Source of the DNA: an uncultured Mesocricetibacter sp.
GTDB taxonomy: Bacteria; Pseudomonadota; Gammaproteobacteria; Enterobacterales; Pasteurellaceae
Reading direction: 5' to 3'
Assembly: GCA_905373425.1 (NCBI GenBank)
Contig: CAJPST010000003.1
Span: 1-29,225, forward strand
DNA length: 29,225 nt
The notes below the pieces were generated by a model. That model ran no database searches, was not told the DNA's origin, and saw only the letters and a list, made by a program, of their open reading frames with translations. The position numbers and the translations under genes were made by a program. Below, in pieces: positions 17,481-24,538 of the stretch. Numbering within the stretch: position 1 is the first letter of the stretch; the number at the start of each line of letters is the position of its first letter.

Positions 17481-18534
17481 ATTTACGATTTACAGTTATG
17501 GCAAGTTGCCGTTCAATTTCATGATTAAGCCAAGTCGCTGCTTTTTGCAGGTCAAAATTCCAAGTGCGCGTATTATCGTTAGCCGGAGGGTTTTGACTGA
17601 TAAGCATCAGAGCATTCACCCCTTTTTTAGGATTGATTGCCCAACGGGAATAGCTGGTAATATCATTTGCGTAAAAAGCGAGTAAAGGTTTTCCGTAAGC
17701 GCAAGCAATATGAACTCCGCCACTATCTACTGCCACGACAATATCTGCGGAGGCAACTAAGGCAAAATACTGTAAAATATCAGTTTTGGGTGCAAGATGC
17801 ACGGGAATTTGGCTGCTGTCTTTTAGTTGTGATAAATAACTTTCACTGCCTAGGGTGTTAGTGAGTAATAATTCGATACGCGAATGAAATATCGGTTGAA
17901 TCGCTTCCAAAAGTGTTTTTAATTCGGAGGCAGGAAGCTGACGGTTGCTGCCTTGTGGATTTAATAGAATACGTAACCGATTAGTTGCCCGATTATTATT
18001 TATATTCGGAATTTGTGGAAACGTATAATATATTTCATCCGACGAGAGAAACGGAGCCAAAGGGGAATATTTCAGGTAGTCTTTAATATGTGTGAATTCA
18101 GGTGTTTGAACACTAAAGTCATAGTTTTGGACTTTCTTAAGAGTATAATATTTCTTCTCTTTCTTACCGAAATTGATGACTATTTTGGGCTGAAGAGCGG
18201 CGTCTAAGATAATGGCACGGGAAGTATAAGTAGGCATGAAATCTAAATATAAATCCCATTCTCGTCGTTGTAAAAGATAATTGATAAAATGATCTTCTAA
18301 TAGTGTATCAACCAAGCCTGATTGACGGTAAATGGCTTCGTTGCGTGAGCTGACGATGACACCGATTTTAATGTACGGAAAAGCGTCTTTAAGTTGTTTT
18401 AAATGCGCAATATGTACAATAGAATCGCCTACCGCATCACCGATAGGCTTCAGCAATACGGAAGTAATAGCCGATAAATCAACACATTGGGATTTCTTAC
18501 GCTGTCCGAATAGTTTAGTAATGATTCTCTTCAT
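17479..18534 (-). CDS. Glycosyltransferase family 9 protein (heptosyltransferase-like), A
   Basis: Member of the GT9 fold (WaaC/WaaF/OpsX-type) that transfers sugars from ADP-heptose in lipid A-core assembly at the cytoplasmic face of the inner membrane. Typical features are the N-terminal substrate half (LLKPIGDAVGDSIVHIAHLKQLKDAFP, cf. the GDA/GD motif near the start of heptosyltransferases), RILLNPQGSNRQLPASELKTLLEAI at the start of the donor half, and ADIVVAVDSGGVHIACAYGKPLLAFY, the D-S-G-x-x-H-x-A donor-binding motif. The ATG at 18534 (351 residues) is preferred because the upstream in-frame extension to 18639 is a hydrophobic, AT-rich stretch overlapping the divergent gene's start; the ribosome site is weak for both. 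The sugar added and acceptor are not determined. Confidence 0.8.
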   Translation of the reverse strand: MKRIITKLFGQRKKSQCVDLSAITSVLLKPIGDAVGDSIVHIAHLKQLKDAFPYIKIGVIVSSRNEAIYRQSGLVDTLLEDHFINYLLQRREWDLYLDFMPTYTSRAIILDAALQPKIVINFGKKEKKYYTLKKVQNYDFSVQTPEFTHIKDYLKYSPLAPFLSSDEIYYTFPQIPNINNNRATNRLRILLNPQGSNRQLPASELKTLLEAIQPIFHSRIELLLTNTLGSESYLSQLKDSSQIPVHLAPKTDILQYFALVASADIVVAVDSGGVHIACAYGKPLLAFYANDITSYSRWAINPKKGVNALMLISQNPPANDNTRTWNFDLQKAATWLNHEIERQLAITVNRK

Positions 18535-18594
18535 TCTGACTAAAAATATTGAATAACACATTAAAAATGTCAGGTAAAAAAGCATAACATATTT

Positions 18595-18600
18595 TATAAT
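18595..18600 (+). promoter_or_regulatory. Candidate -10 element between divergent glycosyltransferase genes
   Basis: Perfect TATAAT 32 bases upstream of the plus-strand glycosyltransferase ATG, in a 98-bp very AT-rich gap. No good -35 box at 16-18 bases, so this is tentative. Confidence 0.4.
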
Positions 18601-18632
18601 GAATTGTACAAAATAAATGCAATAGAGCGAAT

Positions 18633-19673
18633 ATGACATTAAAACAACGATTACGCATGCTGCGAATAAAATTGGGAAAATGGCTGCTTGATTCTACAAC
18701 TAGTCAAGCATATCCACTACGGTATGAAAAAGTTCTATTTTTACGTCAGGACGGTAAAATTGGTGATTATATTGTTAGCTCCTTCGTATTTCGCGAAATA
18801 AAAAAACAAAATCCCAACGTTCATATTGGTGTAGTTTGCACCCCAAAAAATGCGTTTTTATTTCTCCATAACCCTTATATTGATCAGCTACATTTCGTAA
18901 AAAAGCGTAATACGCTGAGTTTTATTCAATGTGGTTTGGCTTTACGTAAAATGCAATATGATGCGGTGATAGATCCCACAGTGGTGTTGCGCAATCGGGA
19001 TTTATTATTATTGCGCCTTGCTAAGGCTAAAGCCTGCATCGGTTATCAGAAGTCTGATTATCGGATTTTTACACAAAATGTCATGCAGGATAACCTGCAT
19101 TTTTCCGAGATTTATCGTCAATCCTTGCAGCTGTTAGGTTTTGATAAGGTTGATGCAACCTATGATATCCCGTTTAATACCGAAGTAGCAGAAAAAGTGC
19201 GGTCATTTTTAAAACAGAATTCATTGACCCAATTTATAGCGGTGAATTTTTTCGGGCATGGCTCAAATCGTCGTTTTCAGCCTGAAAAAATCCGGGCACT
19301 GTTAAATTATTTAACGGCAAACTCACCTCATCCTATCCTGCTGCTTACTTATCCGGAAGTAACAGAACAATTGAAACAGCTTGCAGGAGATTATCCCTCA
19401 GTGTTTGTAGATGGCAGAACAGATAATATTTTTTATTCGATAGAGTATATTCGTCATTGTAGCCTGTTGATTTCTCCGGATACGGCAACCATACATATTG
19501 CGACAGGGCTAAGTAAACCGACAATTGCTTTTTATAGTGACGATCAGGAAAATTTTGCTCACTGGCATCCGAATAATTCTGCAGAAACACATATTATTCG
19601 TTATCATAAAAACATTAACGAAGTGCAGCCCGAACAAATTAGCAAGGAATGGCTTCAAATTAACCGGTGCTGA
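18633..19673 (+). CDS. Glycosyltransferase family 9 protein (heptosyltransferase-like), B
   Basis: A second GT9 protein, 346 residues, transcribed away from the first. It shows a basic N-terminus, the acceptor-half motif VLFLRQDGKIGDYIVSSFVFREIKKQNPN, the donor-half opening IAVNFFGHGSNRRFQPEKIRALLNYL, and CSLLISPDTATIHIATGLSKPTIAFYS (S-P-D-T-x-x-x-H-x-A). The two proteins share motifs but differ strongly elsewhere, so they are not a recent duplication. ATG 18633 has only a weak upstream GAGCG. Likely role is adding heptose or another core sugar to lipooligosaccharide, supported by the fold and by gmhB in the same window, but unproven. It contains one uptake signal. Confidence 0.8.
   Translation: MTLKQRLRMLRIKLGKWLLDSTTSQAYPLRYEKVLFLRQDGKIGDYIVSSFVFREIKKQNPNVHIGVVCTPKNAFLFLHNPYIDQLHFVKKRNTLSFIQCGLALRKMQYDAVIDPTVVLRNRDLLLLRLAKAKACIGYQKSDYRIFTQNVMQDNLHFSEIYRQSLQLLGFDKVDATYDIPFNTEVAEKVRSFLKQNSLTQFIAVNFFGHGSNRRFQPEKIRALLNYLTANSPHPILLLTYPEVTEQLKQLAGDYPSVFVDGRTDNIFYSIEYIRHCSLLISPDTATIHIATGLSKPTIAFYSDDQENFAHWHPNNSAETHIIRYHKNINEVQPEQISKEWLQINRC
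19195..19203 (+). repeat. DNA uptake signal, inside glycosyltransferase B
   Basis: Exact AAGTGCGGT core followed by CATTTTTAAAA, matching the AT-rich extension. Confidence 0.9.
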
Positions 19674-19705
19674 ACTTTCAAGTTGGGCGTAGCATATTGA
19701 TAGGC

Positions 19706-19749
19706 AAAAGTGCGGTTGAAAAAACAAGAATTTTTTGAACCGCACTTGT
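19706..19749 (+). terminator. Hairpin from an inverted pair of uptake signals, downstream of glycosyltransferase B
   Basis: AAGTGCGGTT (19708-19717) pairs with AACCGCACTT (19738-19747); a mismatch is followed by A6/T6 pairing and a CAAGAA loop. It lies 34 bases after the stop of the glycosyltransferase gene and 44 bases before pdxH. There is no T-run after it, so termination may be partial. Confidence 0.6.
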
Positions 19750-19791
19750 AGACAAAGACGCTATACTACAGACAACCGAAAGGAGGTTGGA

Positions 19792-20424
19792 ATGGATTTA
19801 CACGACATTCGCGATGAGTACAGCAAGCAAGAGTTGTCGAGAAGACAATGTGATAGCGATCCTATAAAGCAATTTGAGAAATGGCTAGGAGAGGCTATTG
19901 AAGCAAAAGTGCATGAGCCTACAGCAATGAATCTGGCTACGCTAAATGCGCAAGGCAAACCAAATAGCCGCGTAGTGTTACTTAAAGAAGTAAATTCTCA
20001 GGGATTTGTTTTTTTTACCAATTATCAAAGTCAAAAAGGCCAGGCTTTAGCGATAAATCCATTTGCAGCGTTAAATTTCTTTTGGCCGGAATTAGAACGC
20101 CAAGTAAGGGTAGAGGGCGCAGTCGAAAAATTACCGGAAGCTCAATCGGACGATTATTTTGCCGGTCGCCCCTATACTAGTCGCATTGGTGCATGGGCAA
20201 GTGAACAGAGTGCAGTTATCAAAAGCAAAAACACATTACTTGCTAAAGCCGCATTAATTGCAGCCAAATATCCGTTTAACGTTCCTCGTCCGCCACATTG
20301 GGGAGGGTATCTGGTTATTCCCGAAATGATAGAATTCTGGCAGGGCCGTCCTAGCCGATTACATGATCGCATTCGTTATCGGTTGGAAAATAACCTATGG
20401 ATTATCGAACGTTTATCACCCTAA
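19792..20424 (+). CDS. pdxH: Pyridoxamine/pyridoxine 5'-phosphate oxidase
   Basis: FMN-dependent cytosolic oxidase that makes pyridoxal 5'-phosphate from pyridoxine or pyridoxamine phosphate, the last step of vitamin B6 synthesis and salvage. It has 210 residues with the family's features in order: IRDEYSKQEL near the N-terminus, NSRVVLLKEV, FFTNYQSQKGQ (FMN phosphate binding), ERQVRVEGAVEKL, RPYTSRIGAWASEQS, PRPPHWGGYLVIPEMIEFWQGRPSRLHDR and a closing WIIERLSP (cf. E. coli WKIDRLAP). The ATG at 19792 is chosen because a perfect AAGGAGGT (19780-19787) sits just upstream; an in-frame ATG at 19735 would start inside the hairpin. It may have its own promoter after the hairpin (TATACT at 19762), but no matching -35 was found. 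Confidence 0.97.
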   Translation: MDLHDIRDEYSKQELSRRQCDSDPIKQFEKWLGEAIEAKVHEPTAMNLATLNAQGKPNSRVVLLKEVNSQGFVFFTNYQSQKGQALAINPFAALNFFWPELERQVRVEGAVEKLPEAQSDDYFAGRPYTSRIGAWASEQSAVIKSKNTLLAKAALIAAKYPFNVPRPPHWGGYLVIPEMIEFWQGRPSRLHDRIRYRLENNLWIIERLSP

Positions 20425-20447
20425 TAAAAGCCATAACGTAATAATAA

Positions 20448-20477
20448 CGGAGTAGGCAATGATTGATGCCTACTCCG
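20448..20477. terminator. Hairpin between convergent pdxH and DUF gene
   Basis: CGGAGTAGGCA (20448-20458) pairs perfectly over 11 bp with TGCCTACTCCG (20467-20477), with an 8-base loop. It lies 23 bases after the pdxH stop and 19 bases beyond the stop of the convergent gene. The flanks are only moderately T-rich, so strength is uncertain. Confidence 0.75.
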
Positions 20478-20496
20478 ACACCCTGTAAAACATTTT

Positions 20497-21870
20497 TTAA
20501 TTGCGATTTAAGAAACGTCTTAATTCAAAGGCAGAATCAGGATCGATTTGTGCTTGCATCGGAGCGCTATAAATTACCCAGTAGGTAAGATTTTCCAAAG
20601 ACAAATCATAAATTTCGCCTTCCTGCATTTCAGGTATATTGAACGGTTGATTGATCAGTTTGACTTTTGCCTGTTTATCACCTAATTCCAATACATCAAA
20701 CCACATATGCTCGGTGGCCTCCGTTTGTTTAGAAGTACAGGCAAACTTCATAATGTAGCCCCATTGCTCTGCTTGTGGAGGGTAACGTTTGAAACATTGT
20801 GTAAATAAATTGAGTTTTTCTCGTGCAGCGGTGGACATTCGCTCGGTTTCTGCATCGGGTAACATAACCATGCAATGATCTCCCTCTAATGCAGCGCCAT
20901 AATCATTGAGAGGGCGTAATTGATTGTTAATCGAGGCAAAAAGTACCATTGATGGTTCGTCATGTGGTGCTTGGCGATCGGTCATATCACCGTTAAATGG
21001 CACGACGGTTTTGCGGAAGAAGCCTTTCTTTTCAATCAGCAAATCGGAGATAACGGCTTCTTGCCAAGGGAGGAGTTTAATCCAAATTTCCCGATCTTGA
21101 CTGTAAGCGACTAACAATTCATCTTCAAGCCAATGCTTGGGGTCGTTTAATAATTGCGCTGCTAGTCCGTTCAATAGAGTTTCATACACATATAATGCTT
21201 CTTTACGCCCATTTAAAATTTCTAATTCGGGCAAGCCGAATTTGAGTAAACCATGGGTGTGTAGCCAATAGTTAGTGTCGTCCGGATTTTCCGGGCTGAC
21301 GGCGTGAATTGTGTAGTGAATGTTTGGGTTGGGCGGAGTATAGGAGGTGGCCATCTCTGCCAGCCATGCGCCACTGAAAAATAATGCAGAGATGCCGTCA
21401 ACTAAGGCATAGCATTCGCCCGCAATGGCGTCTAATACGGCAAACTGTATCATTAAATCGGCGTAAGGGTTTTCAAGATTGAGAAAGGTGGAGCACTCAA
21501 CGGTTTGTGGAGCAAGATGCATTTCAAGACGTTCGTCTTCTAATAGATTGCGGTTACGGTAATTTGCGGAGTCGTAGTGCCATTCGTCACTGTCAGTGTT
21601 ATCGTTAAATGTGATATGGTATAAAAATGTTTCTTCTTCATTGCCGGTCAAGACAATTTTGAATGAACCGTTTTCTTTTTTACGAACTTCCAGAATTTCA
21701 CAAATATCTTGGCGTAAAAGAACTTTTTCTAAGCGTTGGCGTAATAAGTTTTCGGTGGGAAAATCGGTATATTTTTTAACGGCAGCGATATAAATGCTGG
21801 GAGTTTGATATTCTCCTTCGCTAAGTTGTTGGTAAACGGGGATTTTTGTAAGAAAAGCAGGTTTGGACAT
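20497..21870 (-). CDS. DUF4026/DUF2314-type protein of unknown function
   Basis: A 457-residue acidic, probably cytoplasmic protein with no signal peptide or membrane span. The C-terminal 90 residues (EHMWFDVLELGDKQAKVKLINQPFNIPEMQEGEIYDLSLENLTYWVIYS) look like DUF2314, a small beta-rich domain often found alone or at the end of longer proteins; the preceding part resembles DUF4026. These names are from memory, not a search. No catalytic motif is visible. ATG 21870 has AAGGA seven bases upstream, inside a small AGCAT/ATGCT stem. The gene starts only 23 bases after the hslU terminator, so it either depends on read-through from hslVU or on a promoter inside hslU. Tryptophan/histidine-rich stretches are typical of the family, not evidence of function. 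Confidence 0.75.
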   Translation of the reverse strand: MSKPAFLTKIPVYQQLSEGEYQTPSIYIAAVKKYTDFPTENLLRQRLEKVLLRQDICEILEVRKKENGSFKIVLTGNEEETFLYHITFNDNTDSDEWHYDSANYRNRNLLEDERLEMHLAPQTVECSTFLNLENPYADLMIQFAVLDAIAGECYALVDGISALFFSGAWLAEMATSYTPPNPNIHYTIHAVSPENPDDTNYWLHTHGLLKFGLPELEILNGRKEALYVYETLLNGLAAQLLNDPKHWLEDELLVAYSQDREIWIKLLPWQEAVISDLLIEKKGFFRKTVVPFNGDMTDRQAPHDEPSMVLFASINNQLRPLNDYGAALEGDHCMVMLPDAETERMSTAAREKLNLFTQCFKRYPPQAEQWGYIMKFACTSKQTEATEHMWFDVLELGDKQAKVKLINQPFNIPEMQEGEIYDLSLENLTYWVIYSAPMQAQIDPDSAFELRRFLNRN

Positions 21871-21893
21871 AGCATTTTCCTTATGCTCAAAGA

Positions 21894-21923
21894 AAAAAGG
21901 GATAACCGATGCTATCCCTTTTT
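21894..21923 (-). terminator. Terminator of hslVU
   Basis: AAAAAGGGATA (21894-21904) pairs perfectly with TATCCCTTTTT (21913-21923) around an 8-base loop; on the minus strand the stem ends in a T6 run. It begins 22 bases after the hslU stop. Confidence 0.92.
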
Positions 21924-21945
21924 ATTCTCTATGACAAGTTATGTG

Positions 21946-23274
21946 TTATAAGATAAAGCGACTGAGATCTTCGTTTTCCACCACGTCGCCTAAGGCTTCA
22001 GTCACATAAGCTCCATCGATTGTGATTTGTTGTCCGCTCATTTCACTGGCACCAAAGGAAATTTTATCCATTAGTCGTTCCATTACCGTATGCAAGCGAC
22101 GTGCGCCAATATTTTCGGTTTTTTCGTTCACATGAAATGCTGCCTCAGCAATTTTTACAATTGCATCTTGAGTAAATTCCACCTGCACGCCTTCAGTTGC
22201 CATTAATGCTTTATATTGTTCAGTGAGGGAAGCGTTCGGTTCGGTTAAAATGCGCTTAAAATCCTCCGCACTTAACGCAGAAAGCTCAACTCGAATCGGT
22301 AAACGACCTTGCAACTCAGGAATCAAATCCGATGGACGTGCTACTTGAAAGGCACCCGAGGCGATAAACAGAATATGATCGGTTTTCACCATGCCGTGTT
22401 TGGTACTGACTGTCGAACCCTCGACTAACGGCAGTAAGTCACGTTGTACGCCTTCGCGCGAAACATCAGCTCCGCTGTATTCCCCTTTTTTGCAAATTTT
22501 ATCAATTTCATCAATAAATACGATACCGTGTTGTTCCACCGCATCAATCGCTTTTTGTTTCAGTTCTTCCGGGTTCAGTAGTTTTGCCGCTTCATCGTCG
22601 ATTAGCTGTTTCAGCGCATCTTTCACTTTCATTTTACGGCGTTTGGTTTTGCTATTACCGAGGTTTTTAAACATGGATTGTAGTTGGCTGGTCATTTCTT
22701 CCATGCCCGGTGGTGCCATAATTTCGACACCCATAGCAACGCCGGCAACATCAATTTCAATTTCTTTATCATTCAACTCACCTTCACGCAGTTTTTTGCG
22801 GAATATCTGACGCGTACTGCTATTACCGGTGTCTTCTGTTTGCCCCCATTGATTTTTAACCGGAGGCAATAGTGCATCTAGAACTCGTTCTTCCGCAGCT
22901 TCTTCGGCACGATAACGGTTTTTTTCAATTTCTGTTTGACGTACTAATTTCATTGCACTGTCGGTCAGATCTCGAATAATGGAATCGACTTCCTTACCAA
23001 CATAACCCACTTCGGTGAATTTAGTCGCTTCTACTTTAATAAAAGGAGCGTTAGCAAGTTTGGCAAGACGACGGGCAATTTCAGTTTTACCTACACCGGT
23101 CGGACCAATCATCAGAATATTTTTGGGTGTAACTTCATGGCGCAACGGTTCTTGTAGTTGCATTCTGCGCCAACGGTTGCGTAATGCAATTGCTACCGCT
23201 CTTTTGGCCTCGGATTGACCAATAATATGTTGATTTAATTCAGAAACTATTTCTCGCGGAGTCATTTCGGACAT
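21946..23274 (-). CDS. hslU: ATP-dependent protease ATPase subunit HslU
   Basis: AAA+ unfoldase that feeds substrates to the HslV peptidase, a two-ring cytosolic quality-control protease. It has 442 residues (E. coli 443): Walker A GPTGVGKT (57-64), the GYVG pore loop (90-93) that pulls substrate, an intermediate domain (about 110-240), Walker B IVFIDEID (251-258), sensor and arginine-finger region, and the conserved C-terminal DLSRFIL that inserts into HslV. ATG 23274 has AAGGAAAA upstream. It lies 57 bp downstream of hslV in the same operon and is followed by a strong terminator. Confidence 0.98.
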   Translation of the reverse strand: MSEMTPREIVSELNQHIIGQSEAKRAVAIALRNRWRRMQLQEPLRHEVTPKNILMIGPTGVGKTEIARRLAKLANAPFIKVEATKFTEVGYVGKEVDSIIRDLTDSAMKLVRQTEIEKNRYRAEEAAEERVLDALLPPVKNQWGQTEDTGNSSTRQIFRKKLREGELNDKEIEIDVAGVAMGVEIMAPPGMEEMTSQLQSMFKNLGNSKTKRRKMKVKDALKQLIDDEAAKLLNPEELKQKAIDAVEQHGIVFIDEIDKICKKGEYSGADVSREGVQRDLLPLVEGSTVSTKHGMVKTDHILFIASGAFQVARPSDLIPELQGRLPIRVELSALSAEDFKRILTEPNASLTEQYKALMATEGVQVEFTQDAIVKIAEAAFHVNEKTENIGARRLHTVMERLMDKISFGASEMSGQQITIDGAYVTEALGDVVENEDLSRFIL

Positions 23275-23331
23275 GATTTTTCCTTATTTATTATTCTTTT
23301 TCCCCTTCGTTTAGAAGAAATAGGGGAAATA

Positions 23332-23850
23332 TTATACTTCCTCAATCACTTGATTGTGGTTAGTGTAAATATCAATATCACCGGCAATCGTAAGGGCTTC
23401 GGCAACGATTTCTTTAGCGGACAATTTGCTATTTTTCAATAATGCCAGTGCCGCCGCTTTAGCAAAATTGCCACCGGAACCAATAGCAAGCACATCTTTT
23501 TCGGGTTCGATCACATCTCCCTGACCGGAAATCAGTAAAAAATCTTCCTGATTAGCGACAATCATCATTGCTTCCAAGCGACGTAATGCGCGATCAGAGC
23601 GCCATTCTTTCGCTAATTCCACCGCACTTTTCAATAAATGTCCCTGATGCATTTCCAGTTTGCGTTCAAATAGCTCACGCAGAATAAATGCATCAGCTGT
23701 GCTACCGGCAAACCCGGTGATTACTTGGTCTTTATATAAGCGACGCACTTTGCGCACCGTACCTTTTTCTATACAACTGCCTAATGTCGCTTGTCCGTCG
23801 CCACCAATAGCTACCTTGCCGTCGCGACGGACGCATACGATAGTTGTCAT
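23332..23850 (-). CDS. hslV: ATP-dependent protease peptidase subunit HslV
   Basis: Proteasome-like threonine peptidase, 172 residues (E. coli 176). Removal of Met1 exposes Thr2 as the nucleophile (MTTIVCVRRDGKVAIGGDGQATLG), followed by the basic KVRRL segment, GFAGSTADAF, the AIGSGGNFAKAAA motif and IYTNHNQVIEEV. It docks to HslU. ATG 23850 has AAAGGA upstream. The gene is first of the hslV-hslU operon, behind a sigma-32-type promoter. It has one uptake signal inside. Confidence 0.97.
   Translation of the reverse strand: MTTIVCVRRDGKVAIGGDGQATLGSCIEKGTVRKVRRLYKDQVITGFAGSTADAFILRELFERKLEMHQGHLLKSAVELAKEWRSDRALRRLEAMMIVANQEDFLLISGQGDVIEPEKDVLAIGSGGNFAKAAALALLKNSKLSAKEIVAEALTIAGDIDIYTNHNQVIEEV
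23621..23629 (-). repeat. DNA uptake signal, inside hslV
   Basis: Exact core in reverse orientation, ACCGCACTT, encoding part of the Leu-Lys-Ser-Ala-Val-Glu stretch. Confidence 0.9.
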
Positions 23851-23883
23851 GATCCTTTCCTTTTTCTCGTCAAATATGTTGTG

Positions 23884-23912
23884 TAGATGGAGGCGGAAAA
23901 GTGGATTTCAAG
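23884..23912 (-). promoter_or_regulatory. Heat-shock (sigma-32) promoter of hslVU
   Basis: On the minus strand: CTTGAAA (23906-23912), 13-base spacer, CTCCATCTA (23884-23892). The sigma-32 consensus is CTTGAAA, 11-16 bases, CCCCATnT; only one base of the -10 differs. Start of transcription would fall about 27 bases before the hslV ATG. It lies between the upstream hairpin and the gene, as expected for an independently controlled heat-shock operon. Confidence 0.85.
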
Positions 23913-23938
23913 CCAAAATGGGAAAAATCTCATATATA

Positions 23939-24001
23939 AAAGTGCGGTCAAAATTTGCTACGTTTTTTCTTAAAAAACGCACTAAATTTTGACCGCACTT
24001 T
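23939..24001. terminator. Long two-storey hairpin from an inverted pair of uptake signals
   Basis: AAAGTGCGGTCAAAATTT (23939-23956) is exactly complementary to 23984-24001, an 18-bp stem containing both the uptake signals and their AT extensions. Inside it, CGTTTTTT (23961-23968) pairs with AAAAAACG (23972-23979) around a CTT loop. On the minus strand it lies 91 bases past the small exported-protein gene and is followed by TTTT, so it should stop transcription coming from ubiA before the hslVU promoter. Confidence 0.85.
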
Positions 24002-24091
24002 ACAAACTTTGATGTATGTTTTGACCCGTTCGGCAAAGCCCTCACACTTATACCTTTAATTGGAAAATCAATTTTCAGCCAACGTCACAGG

Positions 24092-24463
24092 CTAATTTTT
24101 GTTTAGGTCAAGAGCCGCTTTATATTCGATCGCCCTTGGGCTTTTCAACTCCAGTGAAACTTTAAGCTTTTGGTTATCGCGATAGAATTTAATATCCGCG
24201 TTGTCACGTTTAACCATGCTTTGCTCTACGCTGAAGCCTTTTTCGCGGGCATCGGCGATAACTCGGGCGGCGAGTTCTCTAATGCTGATATGCTCCGCAT
24301 TGACTTTAAATTCCGCTACAAATTCGCCGTTTTCAAGTGGTTGCGCTTTTAATATTTCTGCACTTGCGGGGTGATAAATGTCACTTGGCAGTTGTGTGGC
24401 CATAATATTTGAGGAAAATAAGCCTAACACGGCAATTAGTATTATTCTAGAACTGATTTTCAT
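24092..24463 (-). CDS. Small secreted protein of unknown function
   Basis: Predicted protein of 123 residues with a signal peptide (MKISSRIILIAVLGLFSSNIMA, cleaved after Ala22), so probably periplasmic. The mature part is about 100 residues, charged, with no Cys and no motif I recognise; it resembles small conserved Pasteurellaceae hypothetical proteins. ATG 24463 has AGGAAGGT six bases upstream, a very good site, which supports a real gene. It is 75 bp downstream of ubiA on the same strand with no terminator between, so co-transcription with ubiA is likely. No function can be proposed from sequence. Confidence 0.8.
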   Translation of the reverse strand: MKISSRIILIAVLGLFSSNIMATQLPSDIYHPASAEILKAQPLENGEFVAEFKVNAEHISIRELAARVIADAREKGFSVEQSMVKRDNADIKFYRDNQKLKVSLELKSPRAIEYKAALDLNKN

Positions 24464-24538
24464 AAAAATACCTTCCTATATTTACAATTAATATCAGGGC
24501 AAATCACATATAAATATGAAATACATTTACTTTGAGAT

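Noticed and set aside
18535..18639. N-terminal hydrophobic extension of glycosyltransferase A
   Set aside because: The upstream ATG would overlap the divergent gene's start and use the promoter region; GT9 proteins lack such a membrane segment, so ATG 18534 was preferred, though not with certainty.
19735..19791. Earlier start for pdxH
   Set aside because: It lies in the hairpin arm, has no ribosome site, and the perfect AAGGAGGT before 19792 decides the start.
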